From Telopea speciosissima (Eukaryota; Streptophyta; Magnoliopsida; Proteales; Proteaceae), in contig NC_057924.1 in NCBI RefSeq assembly GCF_018873765.1, forward strand, positions 7,750,001 to 7,814,000: a stretch of DNA of 64,000 nt, in the 5' to 3' direction. The notes beneath the pieces are model-generated. The model saw only the letters and a list, made by a program, of their open reading frames with translations, did not search any database and was not told the DNA's origin. This document shows, piece after piece, positions 10,395 through 22,900 of this stretch. A program made the position numbers and the translations under genes. How positions within the stretch are numbered: the first letter of the stretch is position 1; every line of letters starts with the position of its first letter.

Positions 10395-12437
10395 AATGTC
10401 CGGATTTATATTGCAAAGCTACAGGTCAGGCTATAAATTTCCAAACCTTTAGTCCTAATATTCATGTGATGTTCAAACGGTGGTTCTCCAAGGTACTTGG
10501 AGTTCCCTATGGTGATGGGCCATTAAAATACCTTGGGTTACCGATGGGATTTGGTGTGTCAAAGAAAAATTTGTTTGATGATGTAAATGAACAGTCCCTT
10601 ACAAATTGGAAGGTTGGAAACAATGGTTTTTTTAATCTCATACATGTAGGGAAGTCCTTCTTAAGGCGACAATCTCGAACTTCTATATCAAATTTCGCGG
10701 GTTCTTATTTCAAAATTCTTGTGTCACACTATGATGCTATCAGAAAGGCAATTGCCATTTTTTATTGGGGCATGTCAGACGAAGGACCAAAAATACAATG
10801 GATTTCACGGTCAAGATTGTGTCTATCAAAATCATAAAGGGGGCTCGGTTTCAAGGATTGCAAATTACAGAATTTAGCATTATTATCCAAGGCTGTCTGG
10901 CGTTTATGGTCTTCACCATCAGAGTCACATTGAGCCCGCTTCATCAAATCCATATATTTTCCCTCTACTGATTTTCTTCATATTAGGTTTAGAAATAGGC
11001 CTTCGTGGGAATGGAGAAATCTCTTGGAAGGTAGAACCGTTCACCAATCAGATTTGTTATGGAAAATAGATACTAGTGAGTCGATCAACATATGGAACGA
11101 CAATTGGGTTCCAACTCTACCAGTTACAAGATTCAAAGTGAAATGCCAATAGGATATCAATTTCATGCAGTTTCGGCCTTAATTGACCCCCTAACCCGAT
11201 CTTGGCATATGGACTTACCCTAGCTGCTATTTCGGCTAGAGGAGAAGAAGGTGATTCAAGCAATTAGTCTTAGTCTGTTCCCAAATGATGATAGAATGGT
11301 GTGGGGTGCCGCAAAAAATTGGGTATTTAGCGTGAAATCAACATATCATATGTTGTCAAATGTGGCCTAGATCTCTGATGCTATTTGTGCTTCCAATTCG
11401 TGACCCCATAAATGGTAGGTTGTTTACAGATAAGGTTTGGAATCACATTTGGAAAATTGATGCTTTACCTAAGGCTTTTATGTGGAGAGGCTGTGCGGAT
11501 AGACTCCAAATGGGAGAAGGATTCCATTCTCGAAGAATCCCAGTTGACCCGGTCCACCGAAGATGTGGTGGCGATGATGAGATGTTCTTAGATGCCCTTT
11601 CGCATGGCCGTCTGGTTTGGTTGCTCTATGACTTATATTCTACCAGCAGTTCTAGAACCATCTATTTCTCTATGGTTGCAGAGCTGGGAGAGCTTGTTTA
11701 GGAGGGATGAGAAATTAGCCAATGAATCACTATCTCGGACGACTTTTATATGTTGGTACATTTGGCATGCTCGTAACGACTATGTCTTTGGTACAAAGGA
11801 ATGGAGCCCTGAAGAAGTAATCACAGTTGCTTAGAGTGCCTAAATGGAGTATCACAAAGCTACAGGAAAGGTGCCTCAATGATCATCATCTCCAGCCTCA
11901 CCTGAGGCTCATGGAATTCCTTCTCCAGTAGGTTTCACTAAGGAATATTGCGATGCGGCTTTGAAATGGGGCAGCACGGATGGATGCAATGGTTTGTTTT
12001 TCCAATCAGAGGAGGGGAGGACTTTACATGTGATATCGGCTCCTCTACACATCTCTATGGCTCTCTAAGGTGAAGCACTGACCATCAAGATGGTTGTTTC
12101 TAAAGCAGTCTCTATGGGTATTTCTCATCTTCAGGCAGACTGACTGTACAGAGACGGTACAATATCTTTAAGGAATTAGCATACACCCACCTCTAGAAAA
12201 TAGTTGTTATATTAGATGATGTTAAACACCTATGTGATTCCTTTATTGCTGTTTCTTTTTCTTTTATTCTAAAAAGTCTGAATGTTATTGTAGATGTCCT
12301 GGCAGAAGGGCCTTGTCTATCATGTGTTTAACAGGTTGGTCTATTTCCATTCTTTGGCTCCAAGACTTGTTTTGGGATTCAAGGCCCCACACAAGAATCT
12401 CAGTAAAGCTACTGCTTACCATTAAAGAAAAAAAAAG
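10395..12437 (+). pseudogene. decayed L1-type LINE, ORF2 3' half
   Basis: Frameshifted and stop-interrupted ORF2. It shows the reverse transcriptase C-terminal piece (CKATGQAINFQTFSP, GPLKYLGLPMGFG, IRKAIAIFYWG), then GLGFKDCKLQNLALL-like sequence in another frame, then INIWNDNWVPTLP, then a zinc-binding RVT stretch (VWNHIWKIDALPKAFMW) and a residual RNase H region near 11950-12330. It ends in an A-rich tail at about 12422-12437, as expected for an L1 3' end. The 5' half (endonuclease, catalytic YADD) is missing, so it is non-autonomous and dead. The left edge is approximate. Confidence 0.75.
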
Positions 12438-12523
12438 AGGTAGCACCATGAGGAACGGTTGAAAAGAAACCCCCCCCCCCCTCCCCTCATCAGGGATTGA
12501 ATTAGAACATAAAATTTGTAATG

Positions 12524-12566
12524 GTTGTTAACTGACTGGTCATCGGTTCAAATCCTACTTGGGGAG
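12524..12566 (+). pseudogene. trnN-GUU: plastid-type trnN-GUU fragment (3' half)
   Basis: TGTTAACTGACTGGTC (GTT anticodon loop and arm), then a T-arm GGTTCAAATCCTACTT and the acceptor end GGGGAG, match plastid trnN-GUU with a few changes. The 5' half just upstream is too decayed to fold. It is therefore not a working tRNA but part of a plastid-derived insertion that also includes the rrn16 piece at 12871. Plant mitochondria also hold a plastid-like trnN, so the immediate donor could be either organelle. Confidence 0.75.
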
Positions 12567-12870
12567 AATTTCTAGTTATCACTTTTCCCATCCAATACAA
12601 TAAGTAATCAAGGAGTTGGAAGAGTGTCAATTCACCCATTCCCTCCATCACTGCCTAAAAGTAGAGGGAATGGTTCATGTTAGTTCGAGTTACCATCGGG
12701 TGAGAGGCAAGATCTCTTTCCTTCTCTTTTTTCTACTCACTCGTAGGGGTTTGGACCCCCACAAAGGGAAAGGGAATCTACTGAACATGTCAATCATTGG
12801 AGGGAATTTCACCCACATCTAATCCCCAATTCTAGTTCACCCTGAATGATCATGTTGGGTGAATTGTTGA

Positions 12871-13008
12871 AAAGGAGGTGATCTAGCCGTACCTTCTAGT
12901 ATGGATACCTTGTTACAACTTTACTCCAATAAGTAGCACTGCCTTCAGCAACCCCCCTCCTTGCAGTTAAGGTAACAACTTTGGGCATGCATGGGCAACT
13001 CCCAGAGA
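12871..13008 (-). pseudogene. rrn16: plastid 16S rRNA 3'-end fragment (NUPT)
   Basis: The plus strand reads as the reverse complement of the 3' end of plastid 16S rRNA. It starts with the anti-Shine-Dalgarno complement AAAGGAGGTGAT, then CTACCTTGTTACAACTT-like text (GATACCTTGTTACAACTTT), then CCCCCCTCCTTGCAGTTAAG and GGTAACAACTTTGGGCATG. Scattered substitutions, many of them C-to-T or G-to-A, mark it as an old methylation-decayed nuclear copy. The match fades after about 13008. Confidence 0.85.
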
Positions 13009-13297
13009 ATTCGAACAACCCCATTTGCTTGATCAAGTCACTTCCTTCTACAACAGATGCTACTTTCAACCACAGAAAGTCTAATCTGATTCAACCTCCC
13101 AAAATCTCAAAGTCACGCCAGATATGATAGCAAAAGTTAACACCCCTATTTTTGCTTAAGGGCGACGTCTCCGAAGTTTTTCACCTCGGTTCTACCACAC
13201 ACTTGACTCTTCATTGGGTAAAAGTGAGCCTTTTGGTTGCCTTGTTCACGTAACTTTGGTTTGTTTTTTAAGACAATCAAAAAGATTCAACGAAAAC

Positions 13298-13471
13298 GGG
13301 GCAAGTTTAAATCGAATTTTTATCTTCTCAATTACATTGTCCGCACTTATATCAAGTACATCTAATAAAGGGAGGTGGAACCCACCTTGGGTAATGTATA
13401 GTTATTTTTAGATGTACTTGACGTCAAATACAAACAGTGTAATTGAGAGGATAAAGATCCGTTTAAACCCC
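13298..13471. mobile_element. foldback MITE with about 40-bp inverted arms
   Basis: The left arm (GGGGCAAGTTTAAATCG, then TTTTTATCTTCTCAATTACA, from 13298) is the inverse of the right arm ending at 13471 (TGTAATTGAGAGGATAAAGA, then TCCGTTTAAACCCC), with a few mismatches. AAGTACATCTAA and TAGATGTACTTG also pair internally. There is no coding capacity. It lies in the region upstream of FIE. Confidence 0.65.
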
Positions 13472-13907
13472 ACTTAAATAATTAGGTGTCGATTGGAGAT
13501 TTTCTCTTTATACTGTCTCCTTAGAGAACTCTATGTGATCGAAGACAGTGTTTCAAAACAAGAAATCGGGGATCGTATCGGTTCCTCCGCTTCGATCTGA
13601 ATTGGACCGGTATTGGTCCCAAAAACCCAAGAATCAACCCTCAGATCTGAATAACTTTCCTCAATTCTACGGTTCCTACGAATGAATTACTCATATCGGG
13701 ATCGGTGACGCCTTATTCCAATTAGTATCGGCCAATTCACCAATCCGATCCTCGACTCCCGACTCGAGGGTGAAGTCGTGACTCGTGAGTAAACTGAGTT
13801 GTCCGACGAGAAACTTGAATTCCGAAGCCTTTTATGTAGTTGGTGAATGCCAGAAAGTGATTCTTCTAAACTCTGCTGACGTTTGTAATTAGTTATCGTT
13901 GCGAAGA

Positions 13908-16900
13908 ATGGCGAAGAGACTGCTAGGGTCCGAACCAGTGGAAGGGTCGCTGACACCGTCGAAGAAGGTAGAGTACAGGGTGACGAACAGACTCCAGGAG
14001 GGCAAGCGTCCTCTTTACGCCGTCGTTTTCAACTTCATCGACGCCAACTACTTCAATGTTTTTGCTACTGTCGGAGGCAATCGTGTATTATTTCTCATTC
14101 TTCTTCTTCTTCTCCCCCCTCCCCCATTCCATTTGTGCTTGTTTCTAGCGTCTGATTTCAATTTCGTGTTCTTACTTTGATTATTACAACTATTAATGTC
14201 TCGTGTATTGCTCGACGAATTCCCAATTAATTATGTGTCGGTGAATGTGTAATACTGGGTTAGGGTTTCCCAATAATTGTTGTTAATGTCCAGTATGAAT
14301 TGTATTTGGAACTTCTCTGGAATGAGTACCCCCCCCCCCTTGTTTTTTTTAGTTACAAAACTCAAGCTTTTACTACACAATTCGTGGTTTTTTGATAAGT
14401 GGTAAAGCTCGGAGATCTCTTTGAATATGGGATTGAAGCTAAATGGGGGCAACTTCAGGTTTCGTGACTTTTATTTTTAAATATAAATTTGGCGGCAATA
14501 TTTTATTCGCCCATCCAAGAGCTTCTTTGTGGATTGCTATATCTCAATATGTTAAGAACATGACTAGAATTTCGTTTGGGTGGTTTGGATAACAAGTTCT
14601 GTTGGCTGCGAGAAGGGGCTGCATTTCTACTTATTTCGATGCTTGTCTGGCAATTTTATCCGCATTTAATATTGTGGAAATGATAATGCTTTCTCAGGTG
14701 ACTGTTTACCAGTGCCTTGAAGGAGGTGTCATTGATGCCTTGCAGTCTTATGTTGATGAAGATGTAAGATTGGAGAGCTTCTTCATTTAGTGATTGCCTT
14801 TGTTATTGGTATATGTTCTAAAGACTGCTTGGTGTTTTGACATGGTTTATGGTTCAGAAGGAAGAATCGTTCTACACTTTGAGTTGGGCATGCAATATCG
14901 ATGGGGCACCGCTCTTAGTTGCAGGTGGGATCAATGGTATCATTAGGGTCATTGACACTGGCAGTGAAAAGTTATATAAGGTATTGTATTTTTTATTTTG
15001 ATTGTAATTGAACATTTCTAGAGCAGTGTTATCTCTTTTTCATTTTCCTACCCATCAGAAATGATTGAATACTTAATTTTGACCAGAACAACTGTGTTTT
15101 TTTTTTTTTTTTTTTTTAATTTATTACTTTCCTTCACTCTATATTGTGGATATCAGATCCATATGGAATCTGAAGGTTTTTTTTGTTTTTTTTTTTTTTT
15201 TTTTTTTTTTGGGGGGGGGGGGGTTCACGAATGACCTAACCCCAGGTAGGATCTGAGGTATAATCAATTCAGATTTTAATATTGCATCAGTTGCACTAAT
15301 CGATGGAAGATTTCAATAGCAGAAAATACAGAATTGAATGTACTCAGACTTGTAACAGATTGATTGGAAAATAAAATAACATAGAAGGTAGAAGAAGATG
15401 GATAAATAGGATTGAGTCTCTCACTCACTCCCTTGGGCCTCTCACCCTCTCATAGCATATGTATCCCACTCTCCATTGAATCTCTGAGCCATTAGCAAGG
15501 TTTTAAAAACCAAACTCAATTTACTCCTACACGATCAGGACATTATCTCCTCCTTAACCAACAACAAAATCTAGGAAATATCTAATGTAAGACTAGAACC
15601 TGAATAGGTCTAATCCCAGGTAGGATCAAAAGAAAATCTCCAAAGAACAAGAAAGAGAGCAATGGAAACAAAAATCATATGAGGGAACAATGGGAAGTAG
15701 AAATAAGGGAAACAAGGGAATAATGGGAACTAAGAATAAGGGAAACAAGAGAACAATGGAAACTAAAAATAAGGGAAAACAAGAGAACAATGGAAACTCA
15801 AATGAGGGAACAATTTCCTTGGTTGGAGTAACAAATAAAAAAAAAAACCACAAATTTGTAACCTGTTGAAGCAGTAATGATCTTGATGTGATAATCTTCA
15901 AGAAATCAATGTGACAATTAGTTGAAAGAAATCCCAGCAATTTGTAGTACTCTTAAACTCAATTAGGATTTGGAATCAAGAACCGATGGAAGGGGATAGG
16001 GGAAGGGAATGGCTATCTCAGCCAGAGCATCTCACCCAACCTATCTCAGGATTTTTGGAAAGGCTATAACCAATATTTCATTAATCAAATTCGTGTTCAA
16101 TGCTGGCCTCCCTTACAAACTTATATAGAAGACTCAAAAATAGACTTAGACACTGAAAAGGAAAGGCCTAACCCTACCTTAACTACTAAGGTAACCTAAA
16201 TTGGCTTAGAAAGTGAAATAATAAAGAAAACAAACTCAAAATAGGACTCTAACTAAACTAATGAACTAAATCCCGTTTTCCTACTTTCTACCCATTTTTT
16301 AGGCTCATTAAATTAGCCAATTACAAAGTAAACCCATGGGATCATAGTCCCTAAACATATATGATCCAACCCAAAGCTTATTTCCACTAAAATAAGTTCT
16401 AAGTGGCTTATCTACATCAATTTTCCCCTGGTTGAAAAAAATTCATCCTTGAATTTTACAAAATGGAGGAATCAACTTTGTGTGATGAACATCTATCTTC
16501 AACCCACAATAGTAATCAGGCAGCTCGTGGATGTTAGGAATGTATTCTTCAAGGCATGAAACTTTCTCTTCAAAGAACTCTGGTGGCATGACGAACTCTA
16601 TGTGCTCAACTTCGAAATCAGCAGTCATGTCCATGGGGTTTTCTACAGCTGTGTCTACAACGTTCTCTACTATGATACCAAATATGGAAATTATAATCCC
16701 CACGCAATCTGCATGATACCTTATGAGATATTCCTCAAAATTAGAAATCTGGCCCTTGGAATTTGCTCCATCGAACCAACCAAGAACCAGGCCGCATCAG
16801 ACCAGGCTGTCTCCCACAACCGACGAATCCCACAGTAATTCTAGACTGGTTTTTGGGCTTTGTTTCTGCGGCTACACCTATGCTGAAACCTATGATCTAC

Positions 16901-19900
16901 ATCAATTCTCTCGATCTTGAAAAAAAAAAATCGTCAACGAGTTCAGTACAGATGTTGAATCAGGCGTTCAGGCTCCTTGGTTGCCTTGGCCGCCTTGCCG
17001 CCTAGACGGTGTCACCTTAATTTTAGACCCTCTCCAACGCCATGGTCACCTTCCCACCTTGATAACTATGATCAGACCTTGGCTGTCTTCCACATCAGCT
17101 GAATCCCACAGCGATTCTGGACTGGTTTTTGGGCCTTGTTCTTGCAGCTACACCTGTGCTCTGGAACCTGTGATCTACATGAACCCTATTTCTGTATTTT
17201 TATATTTTCTCCATTTATAAAAGGAGGCCCAAATATTTATAACCCCCCAAAAAGAGAAGAGGCCCAAATGCATCATGCATTGTGTAAATGAGGAAGTAGG
17301 ATTTCTTCTGAGATGCTTGTATACGTGCAGAGTTTTGTTGGCCATGGGGACTCGATAAATGAAATCAGGACTCAAGCATTGAAACCATCACTTGTGGTCT
17401 CTGCAAGCAAAGTAAGAACTCCTATCTGCTATAATTGAGACACTCTTATTCTTCTTGGCTTGTAGTTTTTGAGTGTGACATTTTGATATTGGAACAGGAT
17501 GAGTCTGTCAGGCTATGGAATGTGCATACTGGGATATGCGTCTTGATATTTGCTGGAGGTGGGGGTCATCGCAATGAAGTCTTGAGCGTGGTAAGTGTTG
17601 GTAATGTACCTATGTTCCGTCATTCTTTCTTCCTTCTATATTTGTTTTAGGTAGTTTCATCAAGTTTCTTTTGTGGTTATAAATAAGGGAGGAACTTTTA
17701 ATTGCTGACTATTTGAAGGGAGTCTCCAATGTTACAGGACTTCCATCCTTCAGACATATACCGCATTGCAAGTTGTGGTATGGATAATACAATTAAGATT
17801 TGGTCCATGAAAGGTAAACTATCTTCTCTTGCTTTGTTTTAGAGTTCCCGCAATGGCGAATAGTTTCTTATATGTGATTGAAGGTGTAAACAATAATTTT
17901 GTAGGTTGAGCTCTACTCAGCCCTGTGCCGACTAGTTGATGTAGATAACTCACAAAAATGGGTTTATTTTATTAGAAATAAGATTTGGGTTGGGATATGT
18001 ATGTGTTGGGCCTTTGATCCCATGTGTTTTCATTGTAATGGGCCACTTTAATAGGTCTAAAATATGGGTAGAAGGTAGGCATACAGAATTAGTCTTCATT
18101 ACTTTTGTTAGTATTTATTTTAAGTTGTTTGATAGGCTTTGAATTCCTTCACCTTGTGTGAGAAGGTTTCCTTTTAATATTATGCTTCTTATTTATGTTG
18201 CTTAGCAATAAGATTTTACTTTCCTAGTCAGATTAGGGTTTTGTTTTAGTTTTCTATATAAAGCTTGTAAGTATAGTTTTCAAGGCGTCCAGGCGCCTTG
18301 GTCGCCTTGATTTTTTACCCTCTCCAACGCCTTGGATTGCCTAGACGCCATGACAACTATGCTTGTAAGAGCCATGGGCTCCACAGGAATATGATTAATG
18401 AGATTTTGGTTTGAATCTTTTCTTTCGTTGCTAAGAAAGTGTGCATGTTGTGAGACTCAATTAAGGGTGGGAAATCCTTGGGGTCATAGTTCGAAAACTC
18501 ATCTTGACTCGGTGTCTCGACTAGGTCGAGACGATCAAGATCTTGGTGAGTTTGTGCATTTTTTTTCGTTTCGGTATGATGTTTTAGTGAACAAATGGCC
18601 ATAGTTGGCTTCGAAACTTTAAGGAAAGCTTGTTTTAGACTTAATAAACATATTTAAATCTTCAAATTGTAAAAAAAGCACCCAATTTTGTGTTTTGGAT
18701 TTGCACCCTTGATTGACTGTAAATGTTGAACCCTTAATGTAATATTGTCTATTCTACACATTGTTTGAGTGACATGAGACATAATTGGCAAGTAAAACAA
18801 GTAAATTATGCAACAATGGATGAAGACACATAATATTGAATAAGTATATAAGAAATAGTTAAAGACTTAAAGTTTCTACTACAAAGAATAATGAAGTGTG
18901 AACAATGCATATTACATAGACACCCAACCCAGGTACAGTGAACAATACATAAGTCATATAGACCCTACTACCCTAGCCTTCCGTGTCCCAACTCCCAACA
19001 ATACAATACTATGAGTATGTGACTGCTTACTGAACTATGACGTGCTGGATCGAGTCCACTCAATCGATCTCTTCGTAGTAATGTGGCAACCCTCAGTAGT
19101 GTGTCCCAGTAGTATTGAGTGATGATGTGGCCAAAAAATCAAGAACCAAAGTTTTTCCCCCTTCTTTGTTGAGTTTACTTTGAAATTTTGAAGTCTGGGT
19201 CAAGATTGTGTCCTTTTATAAGACACTTTGTACCATTTTGGCTAGACAGTACAAAAGCACCGAAATTTCGGTCGAGTTTTTCGAATTAATGACAGTTTGA
19301 GATATTGCCCTATAACTCGTCTCGACCAGCTCGAGTTTCTTGAGTTTTTCGAGATCTCGGTAAGATTTAGAACTATGTTTGGGATCAGTGTGATTTTGAT
19401 CCAGGACTGCTAGTGTGAAGCCAAAGGTCACATTCTTCCTTTCTATTCTCTGTTTTACATGTAAGTTGCTGTTTACTTTTCTGTTGATTAAACACTGCTG
19501 TACTGTGAAGCCAGATTCTAGTGGGTTATTTCTTAGTTCGTCATATTCAAACACTGGCTATTATTGGTTGCATGTTTGCCTAATACTTTCCTGTTGTAAA
19601 ACATCCTGTCAGATGCCTGTTTTTTGGGTTATTTTCTATAACGTGAAATCAACAATTAATCTTAATCTAACTGTGAGATCTGGGTGATCTTTTGGGGTCT
19701 TTAAGTTTTCTCCTGATTCTGCCCAGTTTTGAGTTCAGACTTGAAGATTCTCTAATTACTCTAGATCTGACCATTGAATCTGATTTATATTTTGAGGATT
19801 GAAAGTACCAACCTAGATTTACAGTTGATCAGACTTAGAAACTGATCTGAGTCTCTGATTTTGTGCAATTGAATTTCTCCTATTTCTTGAATTTTGTATT

Positions 19901-22900
19901 CAGATTTAATTATTTCTTAATTGTGATTAAACCCGCATTAGGATTGTTTTCCCTGTAAGAGGGGTGTGTAACCTGAACCTAGGGTTCATCCTACCTACCC
20001 CCACCCACCCACCACTAGTTTGGTATGAAACACATTGTAGATCTTCTTTTTGTAATATATCTATTAGAATTTGACTCAATGAATACAGAACTTATGTTAT
20101 TAAAAAGAATATTTAAAAGAAAGACAGGCTTCCTCAATCATATCATTTATCTTTTTATTATGACTTTGAACCATCTACATTTTTCACTTTTCCATTTCAA
20201 AGCAATGCCGAGAATCTTAGATCATCGATTTATATTCCTTTAGGTTTATTTCAAATCTGAGAGACTGAATGCTGATTCAGCAGTCAGCACCGATGCCATG
20301 TATATGGAATGTTGTTTACAATATTTTTCTCTTTTAATATCCTTATTGTTAACTTGTTAAGCTTGTTGCAGAGTTCTGGACATATGTTGAGCAGTCTTTT
20401 ACATGGACTGACCTTCCTTCCAAATTCCCCACGAAATATGTGCAATTTCCTGTGAGTAATGATGAGTTGTAATCTTACATACTTTTGTTTTTACTTTTGT
20501 AACTGATGTGACCTTTATTTCTACAGGTGGTCGTAGCTTCAATTCACTCGAACTATGTTGATTGCAACAGATGGCTTGGGGATTTCATCTTATCAAAGGT
20601 GAACTGTTGCTTGAAAGACATCCTCATTTTTGCCAAGTTTATCTCATCCAAGTCATGTTGAAGAAAAGACGATCCATGTCATTGTCATTGATTTGTTTGT
20701 AGTGTACATCAGGCATTGTCTATAATTATGATGTAGGACGATCACAGAAATGAGCTTATTTTGTGGAAACAAATCTTGGGTTGGGTTCCATAGGTATTTA
20801 GAAAACTAGTTTGTTTTGGCTTTCCAAGTAGTAGTTTAAGTTCCAAATCAGTTTAGGAATATTAGAGTGGTGCAGATTTGATGATCTATCGCAGAATATC
20901 CAAAAGAGGCAAGCCTAGTGTGACCCAGTGTGTTTAGTCTTTTATTTTCTGTCTTGAGTTAGCTTCTTTAATGTTTTAAGTTAGTTCTCTTTTGTTCAAG
21001 TGTTTAAGCTTGCCTAAATGGGCTTTGTTTAGTGGAAAATGGAAATAAGCCTTGGGTTGGGTTATGAATGTGTTGGGCCTCTGATCCATGGGTTTTCATT
21101 GTAATTGATCACTTAAATGGGCTTATAATGTGAGTAGAGGCTAGGCATACGGGATTTCTTAATTAAGTGTCTTTATTTCTTTATTCTAATTGTTATTAAG
21201 TGTTTTAGTTAGGTTAGATTAGGATTTTATAAGTTTAGTCCTGTTTTGAGTCAGTTTCCTAGTCAATTTAGGTTACCTTATTAATTAAGAATTGGGTTAG
21301 GCATTTCCTTTTTAGTGTCAGGAATCTGTTTTTGAGTTTTCTAGTTAAGTTTGTAAGGGGGTCTAGCATTGTACACGAATTTTGATTAATGAAAAGCTTT
21401 TGCTGCTCTTCTTCTCCAATGGTGAAGAAACAGTGTGTCTGATCAAGGAAATCTTGTGTTCGATCCTCCCAACCACCCTGCGGTGTGAAGCCCGGGTGTT
21501 TCTCTTATTGCTCTGTTCTTCTTCCTCTATCTTACTCTCCATTGACAAATATACCCTTGTCCTAGTGCTAGTAGGATCGACTCATATTCTTAGATCCAAC
21601 CATTGGATTGAGTTGGGATTTTCAGCAAATATTCTATCTCTGATTTACTGAACTCAAGTTGAGGTTCAGTCTCATCTGACCTACTGATTTTAAGTTGTAG
21701 CAGTTCTCTTATATCTGGTTATACATTCTCAGTGTTTCAATTCTGTTCTTTGTACTGTTTTGTCCTTTCAAATACAGTTCTACATGATAGATTTTAAGAG
21801 TATGAACTCTATATGTATATGTACTGGCCTATGTCGTTTAGCTACATTTTTTTTATTAATAAAAGTTCAGTTTTCTGTAACTGTGGATTCAAAACTTTGC
21901 TCAGGTTGGTTCTCAATAGACTCTTGGTGGATTCCAGGGTCACAACAGGTGGATTCCTGCAATCCTTATTTCTGTTATCCCTTCTATTCTATTTTCTTTT
22001 CTAATCCCATCCATTCCAGGTCAGATTTCTCTAATCTCTCAAGTCTGCTGCACTTGTTTATAGTTCAGTTTTCAGTTTGTTCTTACAGTCATAACTTCAT
22101 TAATACTGGTCTGAGTTTCTTTATATTTGATATTTAAGATTCTGTCTGTTCGTTGTACTGAATTTTATCGTAAATCTCTGAATTTGATTAGTCAGATGCA
22201 CAGAAGGTGAGCAGCAGTTAGTAAAAAAAGCCACTAATGATAATCTATACAAAACAATAAAGGACTTCTCCCCAAATTTGAAAAACACAGGTAATATATA
22301 TATAAAAGTTCCCGAACAATGTGAATAGTCTTTCTGTGTAGCTGAATCAAAATAGTACTGAAAAGAGGAGACCATATTCGAAGCACTTCAACATGCTGTC
22401 GACCATGGGATGGTGAGATCAGGGGCAAATGGGGAGGTACAGCTCAAAGTGAGTGCCTCACTCTTCTAGTTGTGGTTGGGACTGCAATAGTGGAATTGCA
22501 CTAAATTGAAGTTGTATTTCAACCATACTTTGTATTGGTCAGTTGACTCTCGAGTTTAATGACCTTAATTCTTGATTCACAATATTCCCAAGTTGTAACA
22601 GTAGTGTGCTGGGTTAAGATTTTAAGGCTTTTTTAACATAGTGGAAAATGTTTTCCTTTTTCTTTTTCTTCCCCCCCCCCCCTTTTTTTTTTAGGGGGGG
22701 GGGGGGGTGTTGGGGTTGTTTGGATTTCCTCTCTCCCTATAGATTATACTCATAACATATATTATAATTATGCTTCTTCTGGTCCAGAAACCTACAATCA
22801 AAAGCAATATATAAGTAAAATAGAGGACAGCTGATTGGCGGATAGGGCAGTAGAGCCTTGTCCCCAGGTGGTCTCGGTTTCGAGACCCCTGCTACTCACC

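Noticed and set aside
12524-12566. Functional nuclear tRNA-Asn
   Set aside because: The D arm and 5' acceptor strand do not form, and the closest match is the plastid gene, next to plastid rRNA sequence.
15100-15225. Long T-run followed by G-run in FIE intron 3, as a terminator or structural element
   Set aside because: Homopolymer tracts of this sort recur in the window at repeat edges (for example 22670-22705, 27285-27300) and are best seen as slippage at repeat ends.
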